From Saprospiraceae bacterium (GTDB lineage Bacteria > Bacteroidota > Bacteroidia > Chitinophagales > Saprospiraceae), in the NCBI GenBank assembly GCA_020436835.1, contig JAGQWZ010000272.1, forward strand, positions 1 to 49,162: a stretch of DNA of 49,162 bases, in the 5' to 3' direction. The translations under genes were made by a program, and so were the position numbers. Each line of letters opens with the position of its first letter. Positions within the stretch are counted from its first letter, which is position 1. Positions 8,643-18,373 of the stretch are shown here, in pieces. The notes under the pieces were generated by a model that was given only the letters and a program-made list of their open reading frames with translations, searched no databases and was not told where the DNA came from.

Positions 8643-10037
8643 ATGAAATTTGATATAGCCATTATCGGAAGTGGTCCGGGAGGATATGTGGCTGCCATCC
8701 GGGCAGCCCAACTCGGTCAGAAAGTTGCCATCATCGAAAGAGAGTCGTTGGGCGGTATTTGTCTGAATTGGGGATGCATTCCAACGAAAGCCCTTCTCAA
8801 AAGTGCCCAGGTTTTCGAATACATTAATCACGCGGAGGATTTTGGAATTGAAGTGGGTAAGCACAAAGCCGATTTTGACAAGATCATCCAGAGGAGTCGG
8901 TCTGTTGCCGATGGTATGAGCAAAGGCGTACAGTTTTTGATGAAAAAGAATAAGATTGAGGTGATTACAGGTTCAGGCAAATTAAAGAAGCCAGGAGTCA
9001 TAGAAGTGGAGAATGATGGTAAAAAGCAGGAAATAGAGGCCGATCACATCATTATTGCTACGGGTGGGCGTTCGAAAGAGCTACCCAATCTTGAAATTGA
9101 TGGGGAAAAAATAATTGGCTATCGCGAGGCGATGTCGTTAAGTAAGCAGCCCAAAAGGATGGTCATCGTGGGGGCTGGTGCTATTGGTGCGGAGTTCGCC
9201 TACTTCTACAATACCATAGGTACAGAAGTCACCATTGTCGAGTTTCTTGAACAGGGTCTGCTTCCCCGGGAAGATGCTGATATATCTAAAGAGCTAGCCA
9301 GGGCCTTCAAGAAAAAGGGGATTAAAGTACTGGCCAATACCAGCGTGGACAAGGTGGACACCAAGGGAAAGGAACTCAATGTCACGGTCAAGGATAGAAA
9401 AACTGGAAAGGAAGACACGATTGAGTGTGACGTCGTTTTGAGTGCAGTGGGGATTTCCACTAATATTGAGGGAATAGGTTTGGAGGAACTTGGCATAAAA
9501 TCTGATAAGGGTTTAATATCAGTAGATCCATTCTACCGAACCAATGTGAAAGGCATTTACGCCATTGGAGACGTTGTAATGGGTCCGGCCCTCGCTCACG
9601 TAGCCAGTGCCGAAGGGATTATCTGTGTGGAGAAGATCAGTGGTGAAAATCCACAACCGTTGGATTATCAGAACATTCCTTCCTGTACCTATTGTCATCC
9701 CGAAGTTGCGTCAGTTGGATATACCGAGGCAGCAGCCAAAGAAGCCGGCTTCGAAATTAAGGTGGGTAAATTTCCTTACTCCGCTTCAGGAAAAGCCAGC
9801 GCTGCAGGGCACAAAGAGGGCTTTGTAAAAGTGATCTATGATGCTAAATACGGAGAATGGCTGGGAGCTCACCTGATCGGCGAGAACGTCACGGAAATGA
9901 TTGCAGAGGTAGTCGCTGCGCGTAAATTGGAAACAACCGGACACGAAATAATTAAGGCTGTTCACCCGCACCCCACAATGAGTGAAGCCATAATGGAAGC
10001 CAGTGCCGCCGCATATGGAGAAGTAATCCATATTTAA
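8643..10037 (+). CDS. lpdA: Dihydrolipoyl dehydrogenase (E3)
   Basis: The protein has 464 residues. It reoxidises dihydrolipoamide with NAD+ as the E3 subunit of pyruvate, 2-oxoglutarate or branched-chain 2-oxoacid dehydrogenase complexes. Visible marks are the FAD motif IIGSGPGGYVAAIRAA near the N-terminus, the redox disulfide GGICLNWGCIPTKALL (CxxxxC), a second dinucleotide fold IVGAGAIGAEFAY near residue 175, the FAD-contact segment YAIGDVV, and the C-terminal HPHPTMSEA with the catalytic His-Glu pair. Length is normal for the family. The start is the ATG at 8643, because the alternative TTG falls inside the -7 box. It is not next to E1/E2 genes and is probably monocistronic. Confidence 0.96.
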   Translation: MKFDIAIIGSGPGGYVAAIRAAQLGQKVAIIERESLGGICLNWGCIPTKALLKSAQVFEYINHAEDFGIEVGKHKADFDKIIQRSRSVADGMSKGVQFLMKKNKIEVITGSGKLKKPGVIEVENDGKKQEIEADHIIIATGGRSKELPNLEIDGEKIIGYREAMSLSKQPKRMVIVGAGAIGAEFAYFYNTIGTEVTIVEFLEQGLLPREDADISKELARAFKKKGIKVLANTSVDKVDTKGKELNVTVKDRKTGKEDTIECDVVLSAVGISTNIEGIGLEELGIKSDKGLISVDPFYRTNVKGIYAIGDVVMGPALAHVASAEGIICVEKISGENPQPLDYQNIPSCTYCHPEVASVGYTEAAAKEAGFEIKVGKFPYSASGKASAAGHKEGFVKVIYDAKYGEWLGAHLIGENVTEMIAEVVAARKLETTGHEIIKAVHPHPTMSEAIMEASAAAYGEVIHI

Positions 10038-10139
10038 GCACGCAACAAGGTTTTTTCACGATGGTTTTATGCAATTGACGGGTAATCTCACTCTTATTTT
10101 ATGTAGTTGATTTCAATACAAGACAACTTATTATATTAC

Positions 10140-10180
10140 AAATAACTTATATATAAACAAAATTCTTATAAGTTATTTTT
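10140..10180 (+). terminator. A/T-rich hairpin, likely lpdA terminator
   Basis: A perfect 12-bp inverted repeat (AAATAACTTATA at 10140-10151 and TATAAGTTATTT at 10167-10178) encloses 15 bases and ends in a T-run. It lies about 100 bases after the lpdA stop. The stem is almost all A/T, so termination strength is uncertain. Its final T's are shared with the TTTG that looks like the -33 box of the next promoter. Confidence 0.45.
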
Positions 10181-10210
10181 GAGATTGATTGAAAAAATGG
10201 TTTACTTTTG
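10178..10210 (+). promoter_or_regulatory. Promoter of the haem peroxidase gene
   Basis: TTTG (10178-10181) and TACTTTTG (10203-10210) match the Bacteroidota -33/-7 pattern (TTTG, spacer of about 19-21, TAnnTTTG) with a 21-base spacer. It would give a leader of about 90 bases in front of the ATG at 10308. Confidence 0.6.
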
Positions 10211-10307
10211 TTCCGGTTTTGAGATATAAACCGGCCAGTAAACTGCTACTTTTTGGACGGAAAGCTAATTGAAGAAGATTGCGGCCCAACTCAAATCTCA
10301 AAGGCCT

Positions 10308-12221
10308 ATGAACATAAACCGATACTCAAGAACCAACGTACTAACACTATTTTTCTTGATTCCAGCGCTCGTATGCGTTGGTCAGGTAAGATCCTATGAT
10401 GGATTTGGCAATAATCTGGTTAATCCCGAATGGGGAGCTGTCGGATCTGCCCTTCGCACCCTGACCCCATATGCCTACAGCGATGGAGTTTCCCTGCCCA
10501 ATGGTCAGGATCGACCTAATCCAAGGAGAATAAGCAATCAGCTTTTTGAACAACTTGAAGCCATCTATGACGGTCATAATTTAACCGATTATACCTGGGT
10601 GTTTGGACAATTCATCGATCATGATATAACCCTGATTGGGGATTCCCACACCGAACCGGCTTTTATTTCTGTTCCCGCTTGTGATCCGGTGTTTGATCCT
10701 ACCTGTACCGGAAATTCACTGATTATGATGATGCGGTCCCAACCGCTGGAAGGCACAGGTACTGACCAATCTAATCCAAGACAATTCGGAAATAATATCA
10801 CAGCCTATCTGGATGGTTCGGCAGTATATGGGTCAGATGTCGAGAGAGCAAGTTGGCTACGTACGTTTGAAGATGGGAAACTGAAGACTTCCAAAGATGA
10901 CCTGTTACCTTTCAATACCCTGGATGGCGAACTAAATGGAGCTACCGATCCAAATGCTCCCGCCATGGCTACGCTAAATAGTGACCAACGAAGATATTTT
11001 GTGGCTGGTGACGAACGGGCCAATGAGAACGTTATGTTGACGGCTATGCATACACTTTTCGTGCGTGAACATAACCGTATGTGTGACCAAATCAAGAAGG
11101 AAGACCCGGGAGCGACGGATGAGCAAATTTATCAGAAGGCACGGAAAATGGTGGGAGGGTTCATTCAGAATATTGCATATACCGAATGGCTGCCGGTGAT
11201 GGGAGTCATTCTTGAAGATTATTCAGGGTATAAGAGAGATATTAATCCTGGCATCACCAACATCTTCTCGGCTGCAGCTTTCCGTTTTGGGCATACCCTT
11301 TTAAGCAGTAATCTGCTGAGAATGACCGATGATTGCGAAACAGTTCCACAGGGCGACATTACATTAAGAAACGCATTCTTCAATCCTGAAATGCTGGTAA
11401 AAAGTGGTCTCGATCCCCTGGTAAAGGGAATGAGCGCTCAGATTCAGCAAAATCTGGACTGTAAAGTAATCGACGACGTTCGTAACTTTCTTTTCGGACC
11501 TCCGGGTATAGGATTTGGCTTGGATCTGGTCTCCATAAATATCAACCGCGGAAGAGAAAGAGGACTGCCCGACTACAATAGCATCCGAGGCATGCTTGGT
11601 TTGGGCCAGGTCAGATCTTTCACCGAGATCGTCAGTGATCCGATTGAAGCCAAGACCATGGAAGACCTGTACGAGTCGCTTGAAAAAATTGATCCGTGGG
11701 TCGGAATGCTGGCAGAAGATCATATGCCAGGGGCGATGTTTGGAGAATCGATTATGACCGTAATGAAGGATCAGTTCAGAGCGATCAGGGATGGTGACCG
11801 TTTCTTTTTTGAAATTGATCCCGAACTAAACGAGGAAGAGAAAAGTACAATCCGAAATACCACCCTGGCAGATATCATCATGAGGAATACCGCATTGCAG
11901 TCGATGCAGACGAACGTATTTGTAATGGAGCGAAAATGCCATAAAATCGAGATTGAGGAAAGACATCTGGCTTTGAATGTTGCTCCAAACCCAATACGGT
12001 CTGATTTTGATCTAAATGTGTATTCCTTTGAGACTGGAACGGCGAGGTTAATCTTAACCGATATCATGGGTCGAGAAGTACTTAATATGCCCTTATCACT
12101 GGATCTGGGAGTTAATACTTTCAACCTCAATATTGGTTCTGGAGTACCGATTGGCTTTTACAATCTGCAACTGAATATGGGTCAGCGATCAAATACGCAA
12201 AAGGTACTCAAGGTAGATTAA
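10308..12221 (+). CDS. Animal-type haem peroxidase with T9SS sorting tail
   Basis: From the ATG at 10308 the protein has 637 residues and starts with a signal peptide (hydrophobic LTLFFLIPALVCVG). A TTG at 10269 would add 13 polar residues and is less likely. It belongs to the peroxinectin/myeloperoxidase superfamily. FGQFIDHDITL has the distal His at about residue 105; AAFRFGHTLL has the proximal His at about residue 345; the family motif INRGRERGLPDYNS follows further on. It should use H2O2 to oxidise halides or organics. The last 75 or so residues (from LNVAPNPIRSDF to KVLKVD) form a type A T9SS sorting domain, so the enzyme is predicted to be on the surface or released. The substrate and the haem linkage are unknown. 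Confidence 0.93.
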   Translation: MNINRYSRTNVLTLFFLIPALVCVGQVRSYDGFGNNLVNPEWGAVGSALRTLTPYAYSDGVSLPNGQDRPNPRRISNQLFEQLEAIYDGHNLTDYTWVFGQFIDHDITLIGDSHTEPAFISVPACDPVFDPTCTGNSLIMMMRSQPLEGTGTDQSNPRQFGNNITAYLDGSAVYGSDVERASWLRTFEDGKLKTSKDDLLPFNTLDGELNGATDPNAPAMATLNSDQRRYFVAGDERANENVMLTAMHTLFVREHNRMCDQIKKEDPGATDEQIYQKARKMVGGFIQNIAYTEWLPVMGVILEDYSGYKRDINPGITNIFSAAAFRFGHTLLSSNLLRMTDDCETVPQGDITLRNAFFNPEMLVKSGLDPLVKGMSAQIQQNLDCKVIDDVRNFLFGPPGIGFGLDLVSININRGRERGLPDYNSIRGMLGLGQVRSFTEIVSDPIEAKTMEDLYESLEKIDPWVGMLAEDHMPGAMFGESIMTVMKDQFRAIRDGDRFFFEIDPELNEEEKSTIRNTTLADIIMRNTALQSMQTNVFVMERKCHKIEIEERHLALNVAPNPIRSDFDLNVYSFETGTARLILTDIMGREVLNMPLSLDLGVNTFNLNIGSGVPIGFYNLQLNMGQRSNTQKVLKVD

Positions 12222-12247
12222 AGAAATCCCGATTTTAGGGGTGAAAT

Positions 12248-12472
12248 CTATTCTTCTTCATCGGAGTTGGCGCTGTTAATGACTACCAGCAGGATGATTG
12301 AAAGAAGGATCATACCTATTTTCACGAGAAATCCCAGGAGGGTACTAATGTCATCTATCCAGGCGAGAAAACTCCACCGGATACCCACCAGGCTCAGGGT
12401 AAGGGAGGTGAAACCTGTCAGAAAAAGCAGAAAGGCCACCGTTGTTACTATATCTTTCCTTGTCACGATCAT
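12248..12472 (-). CDS. Small two-helix membrane protein
   Basis: This 74-residue protein has an ATG start and two predicted membrane helices (about residues 9-29 and 43-65), with a short loop and an acidic tail (NSANSDEEE). I do not recognise a family. It is convergent with the peroxidase gene (26 bases apart) and divergent from the HMG-CoA lyase gene. An ORF of similar length exists on the opposite strand, but that one is basic and featureless, while this frame has the hydrophobic periodicity of a membrane protein. Function is unknown. Confidence 0.6.
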   Translation of the reverse strand: MIVTRKDIVTTVAFLLFLTGFTSLTLSLVGIRWSFLAWIDDISTLLGFLVKIGMILLSIILLVVINSANSDEEE

Positions 12473-12610
12473 ACTGCAAAATTAGACTTTCTATTCAATC
12501 CCTGTATCCCTTGATCTTTTTTCCCGAACGGATTGATTTTAAAAAAGACGATGATCCGATAGCATTTGGTTCGGAGGAGCACTATCTTTAATTTTCTGAA
12601 TCCAAAAGAA

Positions 12611-13462
12611 GTGTTGAAGATTATTGAATGTCCCCGTGATGCGATGCAAGGCATTACCAAATTTATTCCTACCGATCGCAAAGCCAGCTACATAAATCTC
12701 TTACTTAAGGTTGGATTTGACACGATTGATTTTGGCAGCTTTGTTTCACCCAAGGCCATTCCTCAAATGAGAGATACCGCTTCCGTCCTGGAGAAATTGG
12801 ACCTGAGTGACGGTGGTACCCGGTTACTTGCCATCGTAGCAAATCAGAGGGGAGCCAACGACGCTGTGAATCACGAGGAGATATCCTACCTGGGCTATCC
12901 TTTTTCAGTATCTCAGACATTTCAACTAAGGAACACCAATGCCACCATTGAGGAGTCACTTGACCGGGTCAGGGACATCCAGGAGATCTGCCTGAAAAGA
13001 AGTAAAAAACTGGTCGTGTACTTATCAATGGGTTTTGGGAATCCCTACGGTGATCCCTGGAACGTAGAGATCGTGCAGAAGTGGGTGGACATCCTTGCCG
13101 ATATGGAGATCAAGATCCTGGCGCTATCCGACACGATTGGGGTATCGACCCCTGATAGTATCAAATACCTTTTCTCCAACCTGATCCCCCCCTACCCCGA
13201 TGTAGAATTTGGTGCCCACCTTCATACGAATCCTTCATCCTGGTATGAGAAAATCCATGCCGCCTATGTTTCGGGATGCAGAAGATTCGACAGCACCATA
13301 AAAGGCTATGGAGGATGTCCGATGGCTAAAGACGAACTCACCGGAAATATGGCAACGGAAAATCTTCTTGAATACTTCAAGATGCATGATATCGCTTACC
13401 CTTTGCACGAAGATTGGATGATCCGGGCTATGCGTGCTTCTTTGGAGGTATTTCCTAATTGA
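12611..13462 (+). CDS. Hydroxymethylglutaryl-CoA lyase
   Basis: The protein is a DRE-TIM metallolyase that cleaves HMG-CoA to acetoacetate and acetyl-CoA at the end of leucine breakdown. Marks are IIECPRDAMQG near the N-terminus (the family's E-x-G-PRD-x-LQ site), FVSPKAIPQM, GFGNPYGDPW, the metal-binding FGAHLHT, and GGCPMAKDELTGN with the catalytic Cys. No ATG lies before the first conserved residues, so the start is non-ATG: GTG at 12611 (or TTG at 12614) leaves a short N-terminus, and TTG at 12566 would add 15 residues. A TATCTTTA box at 12583-12590 favours the later start. The 3' end overlaps the convergent helical-repeat gene by 8 bases. Confidence 0.87.
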   Translation: MLKIIECPRDAMQGITKFIPTDRKASYINLLLKVGFDTIDFGSFVSPKAIPQMRDTASVLEKLDLSDGGTRLLAIVANQRGANDAVNHEEISYLGYPFSVSQTFQLRNTNATIEESLDRVRDIQEICLKRSKKLVVYLSMGFGNPYGDPWNVEIVQKWVDILADMEIKILALSDTIGVSTPDSIKYLFSNLIPPYPDVEFGAHLHTNPSSWYEKIHAAYVSGCRRFDSTIKGYGGCPMAKDELTGNMATENLLEYFKMHDIAYPLHEDWMIRAMRASLEVFPN

Positions 13463-15011
13463 CCGGTAATCCTACCCTTTGACGATACACCCGCTGAATA
13501 ATCTCCTCCACGGTTTTTCCTTCAATCTTGCTTTCCAACCAGGACATAATATCTAGGTAGAGAAATGCCCGCTTTGCATAGGTCGATGCCGACAATTTGA
13601 CTAATTTATCATGTAACTCCTGAAACTGTTTTTTGACATCTTCCTTACTCATCTTCGGTGTTTTTCGCAGGAAGCGGAAAATTTCATTTTGCACAGCCTG
13701 CAATTCACTCATCTTACCCAGATACCGGTATACCGATTTCACCTGATACTCCAGCAGCGCCTGATTACCCAGCTCGTAGTGAGCAATTAAGTTCAATATC
13801 CGGGCGAAAGAAAGTATGTCTCCCCGGAAGTCCGGTGTTTTCGCATTGATAATCTTATTTAAATATGTGATCGAGGTACTCCAGTCACCGCTTCCGAAAT
13901 ACATACAGGCAATTTTGTAGTAAAAAACTAGGATACGGTGCTTATCCCAATCGTAAGGATTGTTTCGGATCAGTTTGGCCAATTGCGCCATCTCCCTTAC
14001 CCCCTCACTGAATGTTCCCTGCAAAAAATGGCGATTGACGAGATGGATGTAATAATATAGTTTGTATAGCCCCTCCTGATTTAATGTCCGTATTAATCCC
14101 CTGGCTGGAATTTCATTTAGAATCTGCCAGATGGACATAAACCTTTCATCACTGAGCGAAATATAGAGGCTGGTTAACAGATTGTGGATCGATTTGAGAT
14201 ATAATGATGTTTCTTCTTCGATCATTTCCGGATACTCCTCAAATAGATCATACCATTTTCTGGTATACCGGTAAAAATTCACAAAGTCCTGATTGATATA
14301 GTAAAACCAGCCATAGGACTGAAAGAGGTATAATTTTTCATAAAAATCTAACTGATCAGGATCGTGCGCAGGCAGATTGGATTCAAAAAAGTCGTGAAGA
14401 TTTTGGAAATCTTGTTTGTTGCGGACGTGACCAACTTTGAGATACAGACCATACAACTGCAGCGCCAGATTGCTGAAAGCCTGAGTTCTTTCTATCTTGC
14501 GGGTCAGCTCAACAGCCTCCTTTTTCAACTCTTCCGCCCTGTTTTCAATACTCCTGGTGATATACTGGGATTCGATAAATTTTTCGAATTCAAGAATATT
14601 CAGAGCCAAAACGTGATGGTTGTATTTCAATGCAATAGGCTTCGTACGACTCAGGATTTCCAGGCTTTGCCGGTATAAACCTTTGTCATAAAGCACCCGA
14701 GCATAGTCGATTCGTTCTCTGATGTCAATTTCCCTGGTGCTTTGACGACTTAGCAGACGCAGGCAGATTAGAAGCTGTTTGTATAAATGTGCTTTCAGGT
14801 TTGAAAGCTGGCGTTTTTTTATCGAGGGAATTCGATCGAGAACTTGCGCTTCATCAAATCGGCCGGAACGACTAATCTCATCAAATAAGTGCAGAAATAA
14901 AATATCATCCGACGTTTGATTTCTGGTCACAAACAGTCGAAAACTTCTTTTTTCCGCTTTTGTTAATGAATTAACCAGCTGAACGAGGTATTCCGTTTTC
15001 GGAGTGGGCAT
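13455..15011 (-). CDS. Helical-repeat protein, paralogue A, divergent from leuA
   Basis: I cannot assign this 518-residue protein to a named family. It is strongly alpha-helical, has no signal peptide or membrane segment and looks cytoplasmic. Tyr/Leu-rich pairs of helices such as KGLYRQSLEIL and YLNKIIN resemble TPR or other alpha-solenoids. It starts with LTKAEKRSFRLF and ends with a YAKRAFLYLDIMSWLESK block. The same blocks occur in the same order in the gene at 19497-21077, so the two are clear paralogues. It is divergent from leuA (about 150 bases between starts), which hints at a regulatory link, but no DNA-binding motif is evident. Confidence 0.8.
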   Translation of the reverse strand: MPTPKTEYLVQLVNSLTKAEKRSFRLFVTRNQTSDDILFLHLFDEISRSGRFDEAQVLDRIPSIKKRQLSNLKAHLYKQLLICLRLLSRQSTREIDIRERIDYARVLYDKGLYRQSLEILSRTKPIALKYNHHVLALNILEFEKFIESQYITRSIENRAEELKKEAVELTRKIERTQAFSNLALQLYGLYLKVGHVRNKQDFQNLHDFFESNLPAHDPDQLDFYEKLYLFQSYGWFYYINQDFVNFYRYTRKWYDLFEEYPEMIEEETSLYLKSIHNLLTSLYISLSDERFMSIWQILNEIPARGLIRTLNQEGLYKLYYYIHLVNRHFLQGTFSEGVREMAQLAKLIRNNPYDWDKHRILVFYYKIACMYFGSGDWSTSITYLNKIINAKTPDFRGDILSFARILNLIAHYELGNQALLEYQVKSVYRYLGKMSELQAVQNEIFRFLRKTPKMSKEDVKKQFQELHDKLVKLSASTYAKRAFLYLDIMSWLESKIEGKTVEEIIQRVYRQRVGLPVN

Positions 15012-15164
15012 TGTAACTCTATGTATTATATTTTACTGATTATCAAATATTTAACAAACACAATGATACGTCTTATCTTGTAATGGCTAGTTATATTTTA
15101 CTTCATATGGCACAATCGACACCCTATTTTTAGGTGTTGGAATCAGACATAAACTTAGATAAAA

Positions 15165-16346
15165 ATGGAGAAGTCTAAAATCCAGATTTTTGACACTACT
15201 TTGAGGGATGGTGAGCAAGTACCGGGATGCAAGTTAAACAAAGAACAAAAACTACGTTTAGCCCGTACCCTGGAGGAACTGGGAGTGGATGTTATCGAAG
15301 CTGGTTTTCCCATTAGCAGCCCGGGTGATTTCGATGCGGTGAGTGCGATAAGTGCTGCAGCTGGAGATGTGACTATCTGTGCTCTTTCCCGGTCAGTAGA
15401 AAGAGATATCGATGCTGCTGCCGGAGCAATCAAAAAAGCAAGAAAACCAAGAATCCATACTGGTATAGGAACTTCAGATTCGCATATCAAGTACAAATTT
15501 AATACGACCCGGGAGGCAGTGCTGGAACGAGCGGTCGCCGCAGTCAAATATGCTAAAAGGTATGTAGAAGATGTAGAGTTTTATGCCGAAGATGCAGGGA
15601 GAACTGATAATGAATACCTGGCACGGGTATGTGAAGCCGTCATTAAAGCCGGTGCCACTGTTTTAAACATTCCGGATACCACAGGGTATTGTCTCCCCAG
15701 CGAATATGGCGCCAAAATTAAGTACCTGGTTGACCATGTCAGAGGGGTTGAAAATGTGACGATTTCAACGCATTGCCACAATGACCTGGGATTGGCTACG
15801 GCTAATTCTATTGAAGGTGTCATCAATGGTGCCCGGCAAATAGAATGTACCATCAATGGACTTGGTGAACGAGCAGGCAATACTTCACTGGAAGAATGTG
15901 TCATGGTGATCAGGCAACATCCCTATCTTGGTTTTGATACTGGAATCAACACCAGACTGCTTAATCCGGTGAGTAGACTGGTATCTGAAGAAATGGGCAT
16001 GCCAGTTCAACCCAATAAAGCAATCGTGGGTTCCAATGCATTCGCGCACTCATCAGGAATTCATCAGGATGGTGTGATCAAGAAACGGGAAACCTATGAG
16101 ATTATCGATCCCATGGAAGTTGGTGTCGACAAATCATCCATCATTTTGACGGCCCGTTCCGGTCGTGCCGCGTTGGCCTATCGCCTGAAGGAATTAGGAC
16201 ATCAAATAACCAAATTGGAGCTGGATGCCCTTTATGACCGGTTTCTTGAGATTGCTGACATCCAGAAGGAAGTCATCGACGATGATCTGCAAAGATTGAT
16301 CGAAAGTAAGGAAGCAGTTATCGCAGCTTTCACAGATAAAAATTAG
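15165..16346 (+). CDS. leuA: 2-isopropylmalate synthase, short form without regulatory domain
   Basis: The protein has 393 residues. It condenses acetyl-CoA with 2-oxoisovalerate, the first committed step to leucine. The catalytic TIM-barrel is complete: [14 protein letters not shown] near the N-terminus, [13 protein letters not shown] with the metal-binding His pair at about residue 205, [11 protein letters not shown], and [10 protein letters not shown]-terminal helical lid of about 60 residues follows, then the protein stops. The usual ~120-residue allosteric leucine-binding domain (LeuA_dimer) is absent, since classic enzymes have 500-570 residues. Citramalate or homocitrate synthase would be alternatives, but position as first gene of leuACDB supports LeuA. 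It starts at ATG 15165 and lies 23 bases before leuC. Confidence 0.92.
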   Translation: MEKSKIQIFDTTLRDGEQVPGCKLNKEQKLRLARTLEELGVDVIEAGFPISSPGDFDAVSAISAAAGDVTICALSRSVERDIDAAAGAIKKARKPRIHTGIGTSDSHIKYKFNTTREAVLERAVAAVKYAKRYVEDVEFYAEDAGRTDNEYLARVCEAVIKAGATVLNIPDTTGYCLPSEYGAKIKYLVDHVRGVENVTISTHCHNDLGLATANSIEGVINGARQIECTINGLGERAGNTSLEECVMVIRQHPYLGFDTGINTRLLNPVSRLVSEEMGMPVQPNKAIVGSNAFAHSSGIHQDGVIKKRETYEIIDPMEVGVDKSSIILTARSGRAALAYRLKELGHQITKLELDALYDRFLEIADIQKEVIDDDLQRLIESKEAVIAAFTDKN

Positions 16347-16369
16347 TTTCATTATTTCTAACATTAAAA

Positions 16370-17761
16370 ATGGGAAAGACACTTTTTGAAAAAGTATGGG
16401 ATGCGCATGTCGTAGACAAAGTGGACGGCGGCATGGAAGTATTATATATTGATCAACATCTGATCCACGAGGTCACCAGTCCTCAGGCCTTTCAGGGGTT
16501 GCGAGACCGGCAGATCCCGGTTGCCCGCCCGGAGCGAACACTGGCCACCGCGGATCACAATGTTCCCACCAAAGATCAACATCTTCCGATCCGGGAAGAG
16601 TTGTCAAGAAATCAGGTGCAGAAATTGGTCGAAAACTGCAATGAATTTGGCGTGACACTCTATGGATTAGGTCACCCATACCAGGGTATAGTACATGTGA
16701 TAGGACCAGAATTGGGTGTGACCCAACCCGGTATGACAATCGTTTGCGGAGACAGCCATACCTCGACCCATGGGGCATTCGGGACCATCGCTTTCGGTAT
16801 TGGTACCAGTCAGGTCGAACAGGTACTTGCCACTCAATGTCTCTTGCTAAGCCGGCCAAAAAAGATGCGCATAAATGTTGATGGGCAGTTGGCAAAGGGT
16901 GTTCTTGCCAAAGACATCATCCTATATATTATTTCCAGGCTCACCGCAGCCGGCGGAACCGGCTACTTTATTGAATATGCTGGGTCAGCCATCCGTAATT
17001 TAAGTATGGAAGGTCGCATGACGGTATGCAACATGAGTATTGAAATGGGTGCCAGAGGTGGTATGATTGCGCCTGACGAAACCACTTTCAACTACGTGGA
17101 GGGCCGTGAATTTGCGCCACAGGGAGAAGATTTTGAAAAGGCCAAAGCCTACTGGAGTACGCTTTATACGGATGATGATGCCACTTTTGATAAAGAGTAT
17201 CATTTCAAGGCAGAAGATATCGAACCGATGCTCACCTATGGTACAAACCCGGGAATGGGTATCCGCGTAACCGATGAAATTCCGAATGGCAGCGCCGAGC
17301 AGGGAGAAGTGTCTTTTAGAAAGGCATTGCACTACATGGGATTGGAGTCCGGTGAAAAATTATTAGGTCACAATATTGACTATGTGTTTATAGGAAGTTG
17401 TACAAACTCCAGAATCGAAGACCTCCGGTTGGTAGCCGAATTTGTCAAAGGAAAGAAAGTTGCGTCGAATGTGAATGCAATGGTGGTGCCCGGTTCTCAG
17501 CTGGTGCGAAAACAAGCCAAATCTGAAGGACTGGATAAAATTTTTACCGAGGCCGGATTTGATTTTCGCGAAGCTGGATGCTCTGCCTGTCTGGGTATGA
17601 ATGAAGATAAAGTCCCGGCAGGACAGTATTGTGTTTCCACGAGCAACAGGAATTTTGAAGGACGCCAGGGGCCGGGAGCACGTACGATCCTGGCCAGTCC
17701 GCTGATGGCAGCCGTAACAGCTATTGAAGGTAAAATTGTTGACATAAGAGAATACCTCTAG
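16370..17761 (+). CDS. leuC: 3-isopropylmalate dehydratase large subunit
   Basis: This 463-residue aconitase-family subunit pairs with LeuD to isomerise 2- to 3-isopropylmalate. The [4Fe-4S] cluster ligands are visible: [11 protein letters not shown] (first Cys, about residue 345) and [10 protein letters not shown] (two Cys, about residues 404-407). Substrate-site motifs include [14 protein letters not shown] and the N-terminal [12 protein letters not shown]. Length matches the bacterial heterodimeric type. It sits 23 bases after leuA, and its TAG stop is one base from the leuD start, so LeuC and LeuD are probably translated together. Confidence 0.97.
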   Translation: MGKTLFEKVWDAHVVDKVDGGMEVLYIDQHLIHEVTSPQAFQGLRDRQIPVARPERTLATADHNVPTKDQHLPIREELSRNQVQKLVENCNEFGVTLYGLGHPYQGIVHVIGPELGVTQPGMTIVCGDSHTSTHGAFGTIAFGIGTSQVEQVLATQCLLLSRPKKMRINVDGQLAKGVLAKDIILYIISRLTAAGGTGYFIEYAGSAIRNLSMEGRMTVCNMSIEMGARGGMIAPDETTFNYVEGREFAPQGEDFEKAKAYWSTLYTDDDATFDKEYHFKAEDIEPMLTYGTNPGMGIRVTDEIPNGSAEQGEVSFRKALHYMGLESGEKLLGHNIDYVFIGSCTNSRIEDLRLVAEFVKGKKVASNVNAMVVPGSQLVRKQAKSEGLDKIFTEAGFDFREAGCSACLGMNEDKVPAGQYCVSTSNRNFEGRQGPGARTILASPLMAAVTAIEGKIVDIREYL

Positions 17762-17762
17762 A

Positions 17763-18350
17763 ATGGAAAAAATAGAAGTACTTAAATCCACATGTATCCC
17801 ACTTCCGATAGAAGATGTTGATACCGATCAAATCATACCTGCCCGTTTTCTTAAGGCGACGACCAAAGAAGGGTTTGGAGACAATCTTTTCAGAGACTGG
17901 CGGTACCACCGCGATGACTCACCCAAAGATGATTTCATTCTCAATAATCCGGTCTATGGAGGAAAGATTCTGGTGGCTGGAAAAAACTTCGGCTGTGGCT
18001 CCAGTCGTGAACATGCAGCCTGGGCCATTCATGGTTATGGAATCCGAGTGATCATCTCCAGTTTTTTTGCCGATATCTTCAAGGGAAATGCTTTGAACAA
18101 CGGGTTGTTACCTATCACAGTCGATCCTCAATTCCTGGATCATCTGTTCAGTGAAATTGAAAAAGACCCTGGAGTAGAGGTCGAGGTATCGGTACCAGAT
18201 CAAACAGTACGGATACTGTCATCCGGTGAGACCCGCAATTTCGAACTTGATCCATATAAGAAAATGTGTCTGATCAATGGTTACGATGATATTGACTATC
18301 TTTTGAGCCTGAAAGATAAAATCCAACAATTTGAACTAAGTAGAAACTAA
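17763..18350 (+). CDS. leuD: 3-isopropylmalate dehydratase small subunit
   Basis: This 195-residue swivel domain partners with Leu[15 protein letters not shown] near residue 20 and the conserved [13 protein letters not shown] near residue 75 contribute the substrate-contact loop of the dehydratase. Length is typical. The ATG at 17763 follows the leuC stop with a one-base gap. The next gene, leuB, starts 23 bases downstream. Confidence 0.97.
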   Translation: MEKIEVLKSTCIPLPIEDVDTDQIIPARFLKATTKEGFGDNLFRDWRYHRDDSPKDDFILNNPVYGGKILVAGKNFGCGSSREHAAWAIHGYGIRVIISSFFADIFKGNALNNGLLPITVDPQFLDHLFSEIEKDPGVEVEVSVPDQTVRILSSGETRNFELDPYKKMCLINGYDDIDYLLSLKDKIQQFELSRN

Positions 18351-18373
18351 CTTAATTCGTTCAATTTGATCCT

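Noticed and set aside
12267..12485. 72-residue plus-strand ORF opposite the small membrane protein
   Set aside because: Basic, without hydrophobic periodicity; the minus-strand frame looks like a genuine two-helix protein.
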